From Synechococcus sp. CB0101 (GTDB taxonomy: Bacteria > Cyanobacteriota > Cyanobacteriia > PCC-6307 > Cyanobiaceae), in the NCBI RefSeq assembly GCF_000179235.2, contig NZ_CP039373.1:1705860-1769859 (forward strand): 64,000 nt of DNA. The letters are read 5' to 3'. Position 1 is the first letter of the stretch; each line of letters begins with the position of its first letter. Below are positions 20,524-30,072 of this stretch, in pieces. The position numbers and the translations under genes were made by a program. The notes beneath the pieces were generated by a model that saw only the letters and a program-made list of their open reading frames with translations, searched no databases and had not been told where the DNA came from.

Positions 20524-20766
20524 TCAGGCCTGCTTGTCCTGGATGTACTTGACGGCGTCGCCGACCGTGGCGATGCCCTCAGCGGCTTCGTCGGGGATCT
20601 CGATGTCGAAGGCTTCTTCCAGAGCCATCACCAGCTCGACGGTATCGAGCGAGTCAGCACCCAGATCGTTCTGGAAGTTGGATTCTGGCTTCACTTCGCC
20701 GGCGTCGACGCTCAGCTGCTCGACAACGATCGAGCGGACTTTCTCGAAGATCGCTTCCTGGGACAT
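20524..20766 (-). CDS. acpP: Acyl carrier protein
   Basis: An 80-residue acidic carrier of fatty acid synthesis. The phosphopantetheine site is S39 in [11 protein letters not shown]. Helix II/III residues ([17 protein letters not shown]) are typical. It is the first gene of the acpP-fabF-tktA operon and is divergent from psaC, with a 129-nt spacer shared by both promoters. Confidence 0.98.
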   Translation of the reverse strand: MSQEAIFEKVRSIVVEQLSVDAGEVKPESNFQNDLGADSLDTVELVMALEEAFDIEIPDEAAEGIATVGDAVKYIQDKQA

Positions 20767-20826
20767 GGCCGGTGTGGCGGACGCCGCATCCTACGGGGCC
20801 ACCTGAAACAGCCCTTGGGCGTATGA

Positions 20827-21141
<315 letters not shown>

Positions 21142-21162
21142 GTTTCGATTCCCATAAGCTCA

Positions 21163-21188
21163 AGCCCGGCTCAAGCCGGGCTTTTTTT
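21163..21188 (+). terminator. Intrinsic terminator of psaC
   Basis: A perfect 8-bp stem AGCCCGGC / GCCGGGCT with a TCAA tetraloop is followed directly by a run of seven T residues. It ends 16 nt before the glmS start codon. Confidence 0.95.
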
Positions 21189-21204
21189 GTAGGCATCAGG
21201 CGGT

Positions 21205-23078
<1,874 letters not shown>

Positions 23079-23095
<17 letters not shown>

Positions 23096-24563
23096 CATCG
23101 CTGCGGCCATAGCGATCGTCGAAGCGGCGGATGTCGTCTTCGCCCAGGTAGGGGCCGCTCTGCACCTCGATCAGTTCCACGGGGATCTTGCCGGGGTTGG
23201 AGAGGCGGTGTTTGCAGCCCAGGGGGATGTAGGTGCTCTGGTTTTCACCGATCAGTTCCTCCACGCCGTCCTTCTCCACTAGCGCTGTGCCGCTCACCAC
23301 AATCCAGTGCTCGGCGCGGTGGTGGTGCATCTGCAGCGACAGGCTGGCGCCGGGGTTCACCACGATCTTCTTCACCTGCCAGCGTTCGCCTTCGGTGATG
23401 CCGTCGTAGCTGCCCCAGGGGCGGTAGATCCGGCGGTGGGCCTTGCTCTCCCGAGCGCCTTCACGCTCCAGGAGACCCACGATCGTTTTCACGTCCTGGG
23501 CGCGGTCGCGGTGAGCCACCAGCACCACGTCGTCGGTTTCCACCACCACCAAGTTCTCCACCCCCAGCCCCACCACCAGGCGGTGTTCACTGCGCAGATA
23601 GCAGTTGCTGCTGGCTTCGCTAATCACACGGCCGCGCAGCACATTCCCTTCGGCATCTTGCTCGGCGGTTTCCCAGAGGGCGCTCCAGCTGCCCACATCG
23701 CTCCAGCCAGCCTGCAGGGGCAGCACGGCGCCGCGGTCGGTGCGCTCCATCACGGCCACATCGATCGCCACATTCGGACAGCTGGCGAAGGCTTCGCGTT
23801 CGAGCCGCAGGAAATCCAGGTCTTCGCTGTCGTGCTCCAGGGCGGCCCGGCAGGCACTCACCACATCCGGGGCCAGGCGTTCCAGCTCCGCCAAGATCGC
23901 ACTGGCCTTGAACAGGAACATGCCGCTGTTCCAGGTGAAGCGGCCGCTGGCTAAGAATTGTTCCGCGGTGGCGCGATCGGGCTTCTCCACAAATCGTGCG
24001 ATCGGCACCGGTGCGGCGGCGCTCCCCAGTGGTTCGGCAGCCTCGATGTAGCCGTAGCCGGTTTCAGGCGCGGTCGGAACGATCCCGAAGGTCACCATCT
24101 GGCCTGCTTCCGCGGCGGCCATCCCGGTTTCCACGGCGCTGCGGAAGCCGGCGGCGTTCTGGATCACGTGGTCGGCGGCGAGCACCAGGAGCAGGGGGTC
24201 GTCGCCATGGGCGGTGGCTTGCAAGGCGGCCACGGCCACCGCCGGAGCGGTGTTGCGGCCCATGGGCTCCAGCAGGATCGCCCCCGGCTCGACGCCGATC
24301 TGGCGCATCTGCTCGGCCACGATGAAGCGGTGGTCTTCGTTGCAGATCAGCAGTGGGGCCTGCAGGCCGGCGATGCCCTCCAGCCGCTGGTGGGTTTGCT
24401 GCAACAGGGTGTCCTCGCCGCTGCCGGCCAGGGCCCAGTACTGCTTGGGGTAGGTGGCCCGCGAGAGGGGCCAGAGCCGAGTGCCGGTGCCGCCGCAGAG
24501 GATCACCGGAACGAGAGCGGTCATGGGCGAGCTGGGCGCAGCGGCGTCAGAGCATGCAGCCAT
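23079..24563 (-). CDS. manC: Mannose-1-phosphate guanylyltransferase / mannose-6-phosphate isomerase
   Basis: A 494-residue bifunctional type II PMI/GMP that supplies GDP-mannose for surface polysaccharides. The nucleotidyl-transferase domain opens with ILCGGTGTRLWPLSRATYPKQY and includes FVEKPD and WNSGMFLF. The C-terminal cupin isomerase domain has RPWGSYDGI and MHHHRAEHWIVVSGTA. A second in-frame ATG at 24524 (MTALVPVILCGG) is an equally good start and would remove a 13-residue low-complexity leader. It lies 86 nt after rimM on the same strand and ends over the glmS tail. Confidence 0.95.
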
Positions 24564-24649
24564 TCCAGCTCAGGGCGGTCGATCTGCACAGCCGCCTGGG
24601 CTTGCGCCGATTCTGTACGGAATGTACGGAGTTGGTGTGCTTTGCGGGT

Positions 24650-25267
24650 CTACGCCTCGGCGTCCTCTGGTTGGTCGTCGCTGACCTGTCCCAGTTCCAG
24701 CAGGCCCGGCGGTGGTGTGATGCCAATCCAGCCGGCTTCCAGCTGCACCTCGGGAACAATCGCTTTCACAAACGGAATCCACAGCGGTGCTCCGCCTGAG
24801 GTGAGTTCCACTTCGAGCAGATCGTTACCGGCATGGATCAGATCTTTCACGGTGCCGATGCAGCGCCCGGTTTGGGCCATGGTCTCGACATCCGAGCCTT
24901 CCAGGAGCCGCACCTCAAGGCCCACCAGATCCAGGAGGTGGAATTCGCCGCGGGCCAGTTTGGGCCGATCTGCTGCCGGCACCAGCAGCTCCTGCCCCAC
25001 CAGTGCCTCGGCGCTGCTGCGGTCGTTGACTCCCTCAAGGCGAATCACAAACAGCTCTTTGCCAGGCAGCTGACGCCCACTGAGCAGTTCCACTGCGGTG
25101 GCCTCGGCAGCTTCTCCGCGGCGGCCCTGGGCTGGGCGCAGCCAGCGGCGCCCTGGGCGGGTGAAGCGCTCGGGGAAATCGCTGAGCGGATTTACGCGCA
25201 GTTCGCCCCGCAGCCCCTGGGCGGCCACCACCCGACCCACCACCAGCAGCTCTTGCTCCTCCGCCAT
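24650..25267 (-). CDS. rimM: 16S rRNA processing/ribosome maturation factor RimM
   Basis: 205 residues. RimM helps assemble the 30S head by binding protein S19. The N-terminal beta-barrel shows [27 protein letters not shown], and the PRC-barrel half includes [42 protein letters not shown] and the acidic C-terminus. The frame remains open upstream over ndhS, but ATG 25267 gives the conserved N-terminus. Divergent from ndhS and upstream of manC. Confidence 0.95.
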   Translation of the reverse strand: MAEEQELLVVGRVVAAQGLRGELRVNPLSDFPERFTRPGRRWLRPAQGRRGEAAEATAVELLSGRQLPGKELFVIRLEGVNDRSSAEALVGQELLVPAADRPKLARGEFHLLDLVGLEVRLLEGSDVETMAQTGRCIGTVKDLIHAGNDLLEVELTSGGAPLWIPFVKAIVPEVQLEAGWIGITPPPGLLELGQVSDDQPEDAEA

Positions 25268-25292
25268 GGGCCCACACCGCGCCGTCAGCCTT

Positions 25293-25298
25293 GATAAT
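25293..25298 (+). promoter_or_regulatory. Possible -10 box of ndhS
   Basis: GATAAT lies 23 nt before the ndhS start within the 54-nt rimM/ndhS spacer. No clear -35 is seen at the usual distance. Confidence 0.3.
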
Positions 25299-25321
25299 GG
25301 CTCCGCACCCGTGCCGCACCC

Positions 25322-25504
25322 ATGGCTGACACCCTGCCGATCCTGCCGGGCTCCACCGTGGTGGTGCGGGACGTCACCTCCATCTACAACGGTTACCAGG
25401 GCTTCGTTCAGCGCATCAGTGGCCGCAATGCCGCCGTGCTGTTTGAAGGCGGCAACTGGGACAAGCTGGTGACGATGCCCATCAAGATCCTTGAGCAGGC
25501 TTGA
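25322..25504 (+). CDS. ndhS: NDH-1 subunit NdhS (ferredoxin-binding, SH3-like)
   Basis: A 60-residue SH3-like (DUF3252) protein. The family core [24 protein letters not shown] and [14 protein letters not shown] is intact. NdhS sits on the cytoplasmic arm of the photosynthetic NDH-1 complex and helps it accept electrons from ferredoxin in cyclic flow. Slightly shorter than homologs I recall at the C-terminus. Its last 23 nt overlap the convergent rnc gene. Confidence 0.88.
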   Translation: MADTLPILPGSTVVVRDVTSIYNGYQGFVQRISGRNAAVLFEGGNWDKLVTMPIKILEQA

Positions 25505-26210
25505 TGGCTTCGAGGGCGGCACGCGCTGCCTGTTGCTCTGCTTCCCGCCGCGATCCACCCCAGCCTTCAGCTGAGATCCAACCCTCCAGGCCCACGTGAC
25601 AGTGGAAGCGTTGGGGATCGCCATGGCGCTTGCTGCGTTCTTTGGTGCGGTAGGTGGGCAACCCCAGTGCCTTGGCTTGGCTCCATTCCTGCAGGGCTGA
25701 TTTGCAGTTGCCGCGATGGGGGTCGCTGAGCACCGCTCTGCTGGTGCGCTCCCAACTCGGGGTGAGCCACTGGTGGACTGGCGCGAGGGAACCAAACGCC
25801 CGATAGAGCGCCCCGATCAGCGCTTCGGTGGCTTCGGCGCGCAGGGTGCTCAACGCTGTGGCATCGCCCCCGGCCGTGGGCCCGATCCGGAGGGCGTCGC
25901 TGATGCCGATGGCCTCGCCCACCTCGGCCAGCCAGCGATCGCTCACCAACTGAGCTCGCAAGGCTGAGCGCTCTCCCACAGAGAGCTCCGGGTGGTGCTG
26001 CTCCAGATACTCACTGGCCGCTAGCCGAAGCACCGCATCGCCGAGGAACTCCAACTGTTCATGGTTGATGGCGAGCCCTGCCGATGTGTGGGTCAGTGCT
26101 TCATCCACGGCGGCCCAACCAGTCGAAGCAAGGCCGCTCGTCTCGATGTCGATACGCCGGAGCAGTTGCTGCAGTTGCTGCAGCCGCTGTTGAGGAAGGG
26201 CCTTGGGCAT
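25482..26210 (-). CDS. rnc: Ribonuclease III
   Basis: A 242-residue double-strand-specific endonuclease for rRNA and regulatory RNA processing. The signature [11 protein letters not shown] is at 50-60, with a second acidic site in [12 protein letters not shown], and the C-terminal dsRNA-binding domain (about 165-235) includes [16 protein letters not shown] and [14 protein letters not shown]. The usual NERLEFLGD Asn-Glu pair appears here as His-Glu, so the first Asn is replaced while the Glu is kept. It overlaps ndhS tail-to-tail and precedes none of its operon neighbours closely except the DUF2079 gene upstream (20 nt). Confidence 0.95.
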   Translation of the reverse strand: MPKALPQQRLQQLQQLLRRIDIETSGLASTGWAAVDEALTHTSAGLAINHEQLEFLGDAVLRLAASEYLEQHHPELSVGERSALRAQLVSDRWLAEVGEAIGISDALRIGPTAGGDATALSTLRAEATEALIGALYRAFGSLAPVHQWLTPSWERTSRAVLSDPHRGNCKSALQEWSQAKALGLPTYRTKERSKRHGDPQRFHCHVGLEGWISAEGWGGSRREAEQQAARAALEAIKPAQGS

Positions 26211-26230
26211 GAGCTGGTTTGCGCAAACGC

Positions 26231-27652
26231 TTACGACTTGGCGCAGAGCACGATCGAACGGTTGGCGGATTGGCAGGTCATGCCAGAGTGCTCCGCCTGC
26301 CGGCGGATGCGTGCCACCGTGCCGGCGATCTTCGATCGATCGACCCGCTTCAGCTTGCCGCCGATGTTGATGGGAATGTCAGGGGCGGGCAGCACAATCC
26401 AGTCGTATTGATCCACGGGGCCATAGCCAGGCTTTTCCAATTGTTCGATCTGTTGGCGTCCAGCTAGATGGGCGGCGTAGTTGGCGATGGTGAGTACCGA
26501 ATCAGTGGGTTGAATCACCTGCTTGGCTTGCTGGAAATCCCGCGCTTCCTGGAGGCGTGGTAGGTAGCGCGATGTGAAATACGACACCCTCCCATAGCCG
26601 ATGAAACTCGCTGTGGCCAGCATCAAGGTGGCGGTGAGAATGTTTCTAGCGCGCTGCATGGATGGGGGCTGAGACTGGCTCAAGGCATCGATACAGCCAC
26701 CGATCAGAAAGGCCAGGATCCCGATCGAATAATGATGATTGAGCTCCCGCTGAATGCTGGAGGCGGAAATGATGTTGGTGAGATAGATCGGAGTGCATCC
26801 CAACAGGGCTGGCCATGATCGACGGCCCAGTAGTGCCAGAAAAGGTAGGGAGAGCCCGAGGGTGTAGAGCAGGATTGAATCTGGCGGCGCTTCGCGGAAC
26901 ACCGTCCAGGGTCTGGTGATCAAGGTGGTGATGATCTCCAGCTTGTTGTTGCCCAGGTAGCCCAGTCGGATGCCCACGTGGTCGCCTCCGGCGGAGGACA
27001 TTTCCGTGGCGATGAACCACCAAGCCAGCGAGATCGCCAAGGTGATCCCCGCTCGGCCCCGTTGGCCCTTGGCCAGGGCATACAGGCTCAGGCCGACCCC
27101 GAATAGAGCCTGGGCATTCTTGGCAAAAAGCGTGAGCAGTAGGCAGGGGTAATACAGCCAGCGTCTGGGTTGATCCGTTTCACGGATGGCCAGCAGCATC
27201 AGTGGCAGGGTGAGGACGTCGGGGTGGAAATCTCCTCGGTTGACCAGAAAGCTGTAGGGCGACAGCACGATCGCCAGAGCCAGGGCCCAGGTGAGCGGTC
27301 GGCTCACTCCCTTGCGAAGGCACAGATCACTCGCCAGAGCGGGCATGCAGCCCAGCGCTAACGACTGAAGCCCCAGCAAGGTGTAAGCGTTGGGCGACAG
27401 CTTGTAGACCAGTGCAATGGGCAACAGCAGCAGGGAGAAGTGATCCTGCAGAGGTGTGATGTTGCGCAGGCTGCTGGCCTGGTTGATGCCGCCATTGGCG
27501 ATCAGCCAGTTGAACTGTTCAAAGATGCCGAGGTCCCAAACCTGTGACCCGAGCAGAAAATGCTGGAAGGCGGTCGAGCTGAACAGCACCGCGGTGTAGA
27601 GAACCGAAAGGATGACAAACGGCCGCCTGGATGGGTGCACCAAGGAGGGCAT
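26231..27652 (-). CDS. DUF2079 polytopic membrane protein
   Basis: About 473 residues with roughly ten membrane segments and a C-terminal soluble region (about 395-470). The DUF2079 signature is visible early: LGIFEQFNWLI and a conserved DHFSLLLLPIAL, with GDFHPD further on. The family resembles GT-C glycosyltransferases in topology, with no proven activity that I know of. ATG 27652 was chosen because the longer frame begins inside the 3' end of rnpB. Only 35 nt separate it from rnpB, with no terminator between them, so it may depend on read-through or on a promoter inside rnpB. rnc follows within 20 nt. Confidence 0.85.
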   Translation of the reverse strand: MPSLVHPSRRPFVILSVLYTAVLFSSTAFQHFLLGSQVWDLGIFEQFNWLIANGGINQASSLRNITPLQDHFSLLLLPIALVYKLSPNAYTLLGLQSLALGCMPALASDLCLRKGVSRPLTWALALAIVLSPYSFLVNRGDFHPDVLTLPLMLLAIRETDQPRRWLYYPCLLLTLFAKNAQALFGVGLSLYALAKGQRGRAGITLAISLAWWFIATEMSSAGGDHVGIRLGYLGNNKLEIITTLITRPWTVFREAPPDSILLYTLGLSLPFLALLGRRSWPALLGCTPIYLTNIISASSIQRELNHHYSIGILAFLIGGCIDALSQSQPPSMQRARNILTATLMLATASFIGYGRVSYFTSRYLPRLQEARDFQQAKQVIQPTDSVLTIANYAAHLAGRQQIEQLEKPGYGPVDQYDWIVLPAPDIPINIGGKLKRVDRSKIAGTVARIRRQAEHSGMTCQSANRSIVLCAKS

Positions 27653-27687
27653 CGGTTTTCTGTTCGCGATGGGGGTTCTGCTGAAGG

Positions 27688-28070
27688 GGTGAAAGCAGGA
27701 CGTAAGCCGGGTTCTGTTCACCGGACCGGGGTTGCCGGACCGGGGGTGATCATCTGTCTGGGACCACCGTTACCGGTGGCCTCGAGCGGCGCGCTTTGAG
27801 CGGGACGGGTGTCATGGCCAACCGTTGTCCCTGGGCCTTGCTCCTAGCCGGGGTTTACCGAGCCAGCACCTCTCGATGCTGCTGGTGCGCTCTTACCGCA
27901 CCTTTGCACCCTTGCCTGTGCCCAGAGGGCCATCGGCGGTGTGTTTCTGTGGCACTCTCCTCACGGTCACCCGCACTGGGCGTTACCCAGCAAGCCTGGC
28001 CATTGGGGAGCCCGGACTTTCCTCAACCGACGCGGGCGCCGGTCGCGATCACCTCGCCTGCTTTCAAGCT
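27688..28070 (-). ncRNA. rnpB: RNase P RNA (type A)
   Basis: The catalytic RNA of RNase P, which matures tRNA 5' ends. Universally conserved region I (GAGGAAAGTCCGGGCTCC on the minus strand) lies at 28007-28024 and region V (ACAGAACCCGGCTTA) at 27703-27717. Helix P1 closes the molecule: TGAAAGCAGG at 28057-28066 pairs perfectly with CCTGCTTTCA at 27690-27699. Ends are therefore set to within a few nt. A near-tandem CCGGACCGGGG pair lies at about 27721-27745 inside the RNA. Open frames across the gene are meaningless. Confidence 0.96.
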
Positions 28071-28071
28071 C

Positions 28072-28099
28072 CATAATGCCGATGCGGCTGTCGCCGCAA
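28072..28099 (-). promoter_or_regulatory. rnpB promoter, overlapping the tRNA-Arg promoter
   Basis: On the minus strand, TTGCGG (28099-28094) and CATTAT (28078-28073) are spaced by 15 bp, with the expected start at about 28066, exactly where helix P1 begins. On the plus strand, the same bases read CATAAT (28072-28077) and could serve as the -10 of the tRNA gene, whose mature end is at 28100. Confidence 0.5.
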
Positions 28100-28173
<74 letters not shown>

Positions 28174-28267
28174 TCGATTGGATCCTCCACTCGGTATCCA
28201 GCACTACGGGTAGTGGGATGGCACATCAGGCCGCTGCCGCTAGCGTGGCCGCAGTCGCCACGAGCCC

Positions 28268-28585
28268 ATGGCACAGCTGCATGATCTCCGGCTGAGGCTG
28301 TTGGTGCAACAGGAAAGCGAGCAGATCGTTGAGAATCTGCCTGATGGGTTGGATCTCTCGGTAATTCAGGCCCGCTGCCTGTGTTGGCTGGCCCTGCTGG
28401 CTGAGGCCCATGAAGACAGTGCCAATGAAGCGGTGGCGGATGGCGACACCGATCAGGCCATGGCCTGGTTTGCCGATTCCATGCGCCTGCGGGATGTGAT
28501 TCAGGTGGTGAGTTCGATCGAAATCCCCATCCCCGGTGCCAGTGAAGATCCTGATAGCGCCAGCGACGATTACCGCGCTGCTTGA
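28268..28585 (+). CDS. Small conserved acidic protein
   Basis: 105 residues, soluble, mainly helical, with an acidic low-complexity tail (EDPDSASDDY). The core includes SEQIVENLPDGLDLSVIQARCLCWLALLAEAHEDSANEAVADGD. I do not recognise a domain. Codon use matches the host and the gene is followed 36 nt later by another small gene on the same strand, so both are likely real and co-transcribed. Confidence 0.65.
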   Translation: MAQLHDLRLRLLVQQESEQIVENLPDGLDLSVIQARCLCWLALLAEAHEDSANEAVADGDTDQAMAWFADSMRLRDVIQVVSSIEIPIPGASEDPDSASDDYRAA

Positions 28586-28621
28586 TGCCATGATGGACTC
28601 TGAAACGCCAAGGGGACTGCG

Positions 28622-29071
28622 GTGCCGGAAGAGCCCTGCCAATGCCCTGACTGCCAGCGCTTCTACCGGGAGCACGACCGTCTGATCCGGGAGAACCCCA
28701 CCCTGCGTCAGCAACAGGAGCTGAGCTGGGCGGCGTTGCAGTCGTTCCGCACCCTGGCGGGCCGCGCCCTGGAAGAACTGCAGAAAACCCATGGCGACGC
28801 CGAGAACGCCATGGCCCCCGCCGCTGCAGGTGGCCCCGCCGAGGCCGGTGAGCAGGACGCCATGCAGCAGGCCATCGCGGATCTGGAAAACATCAACGCC
28901 CATCTGTTCTCGATTGAGGCTTTGATGGAGCGCATTTTTGATGTGCGCGTGCCGGAGGCAGTTGAGCAAACCTTCCGGGAGCTTGCGGGTGAGTTGGCGC
29001 CCGATCCCCTGAACGCGGATCGGCTGCGGCTCAACCGCCTGCTGCATCAGACGCCGGATCTGCCCGGCTGA
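28622..29071 (+). CDS. Conserved protein with N-terminal CxCxxC
   Basis: 149 residues from a GTG start. The N-terminus has a compact Cys cluster, CQCPDCQRF, that could bind a metal, followed by a helical region and an Ala/Gly-rich linker (about 62-78). A C-terminal helical domain includes ENINAHLFSIEALMERIFDV. There is no signal or membrane segment. Function unknown. Its last 41 nt overlap convergent ackA. Confidence 0.65.
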   Translation: MPEEPCQCPDCQRFYREHDRLIRENPTLRQQQELSWAALQSFRTLAGRALEELQKTHGDAENAMAPAAAGGPAEAGEQDAMQQAIADLENINAHLFSIEALMERIFDVRVPEAVEQTFRELAGELAPDPLNADRLRLNRLLHQTPDLPG

Positions 29072-30065
29072 TCAAGCGGGCGATCATTCCTTCCTCATCG
29101 GCGGGGATGCGCTTCCAGCCCACCGACCCAAGCCAGCCCATGCTCGTTTGCAGCTCTTCGAGCAGCTGATCGTCGTGGCTGCCGATGCCGCCGCTCAGGG
29201 CGATCTGATCCACGCCTCCCAGGCTGGCGGCCATCGCTCCGATCTCACGCCGCAGCCGGTGCAGGAAGACCGCCACCGCCAGCTGGGCTCCCCTGTGACC
29301 CGCCCTTGCGGCCGCACGCAGCTGGCGCCAATCGCCACTCAGTTCTGAGAGCCCCAGCAGGCCGCTCTGGCGGTTCAGCCCTTGATCGAGTTCATCGAGG
29401 CTCAGGCCCTGGCGTTGTAAATGCAGCAGCAGGCCGGGATCCACGCTGCCACTCCGGCTGGCCATCACCAGCCCCTCCAGGGGGGTGAACCCCATGGTGG
29501 TGTCGATGCTGCGGCCGTCGCGGATGGCTGCCAGGGAGCAGCCCGCCCCTAGGTGCGCGCTGATCAGGCGCTGGCAGGGAACGGCCTCGGCTACGTGCTG
29601 GTGGTTGAGGCCATGGAAGCCGTAGCGGCGGCACCCCAATTGCCGCCAGCTGGCGGGGATGGCATAGGTGCTGGCTTCTGGGGGCAAGCTGGCGTGAAAG
29701 GCCGTGTCGAAACAGGCCCACTGGGGAAGGTGCGGCTGCCAAGCCTGCAGCCAGCGGATCGCCGCCAGGGCCGGTGGGTTGTGTAGCGGAGCGAGGGCCG
29801 ACACCGCATCCAGCTGCTCCAGCACCGAGGCAGTGAGCCGGGTGGCGGAGGTGAACTGCTCGCCGCCATGCACCACCCGATGGCCTGCGGCCTGGAGCCT
29901 GGGCTGCCAGGGTTTCAGCAGGGGCGCCAGCCACTGGTTGAGTTGATCGGCGAGAGAGCCTTCACGATTCGCCTCGGCGCGCCAGTGTTCGCAGGCGCCG
30001 GCCGCCGTGGCTGTGAGCACGGCGGCCTTGAGGCTGGAGCTGCCCACATTGAGCACCAGCAGCAT
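29031..30065 (-). CDS. ackA: Acetate/propionate kinase family protein (short form)
   Basis: 344 residues, against about 400 in E. coli AckA. The enzyme interconverts acetyl phosphate and acetate, making ATP in the acetate direction. Kept motifs are NVGSSSLK (6-13), GHRVVHGGE, FDTAFHASLPP, RRYGFHGLNHQHV, ISAHLGAGCSLAAI, TTMGFTPLEGLVMASRSGSVDPG and SGGIGSHD. The missing length lies in loops and the C-terminal domain rather than in catalytic blocks. It is third in xfp-glgP-ackA, 7 nt after glgP, directly supporting use of phosphoketolase-made acetyl phosphate. Confidence 0.92.
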   Translation of the reverse strand: MLLVLNVGSSSLKAAVLTATAAGACEHWRAEANREGSLADQLNQWLAPLLKPWQPRLQAAGHRVVHGGEQFTSATRLTASVLEQLDAVSALAPLHNPPALAAIRWLQAWQPHLPQWACFDTAFHASLPPEASTYAIPASWRQLGCRRYGFHGLNHQHVAEAVPCQRLISAHLGAGCSLAAIRDGRSIDTTMGFTPLEGLVMASRSGSVDPGLLLHLQRQGLSLDELDQGLNRQSGLLGLSELSGDWRQLRAAARAGHRGAQLAVAVFLHRLRREIGAMAASLGGVDQIALSGGIGSHDDQLLEELQTSMGWLGSVGWKRIPADEEGMIARLISRADPASDAAGG

Positions 30066-30072
30066 CGCGGCT

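Noticed and set aside
27720-27746. CCGGACCGGGG near-tandem repeat
   Set aside because: It falls within helices of rnpB near the 3' domain, so it is likely part of RNA folding rather than a mobile repeat.
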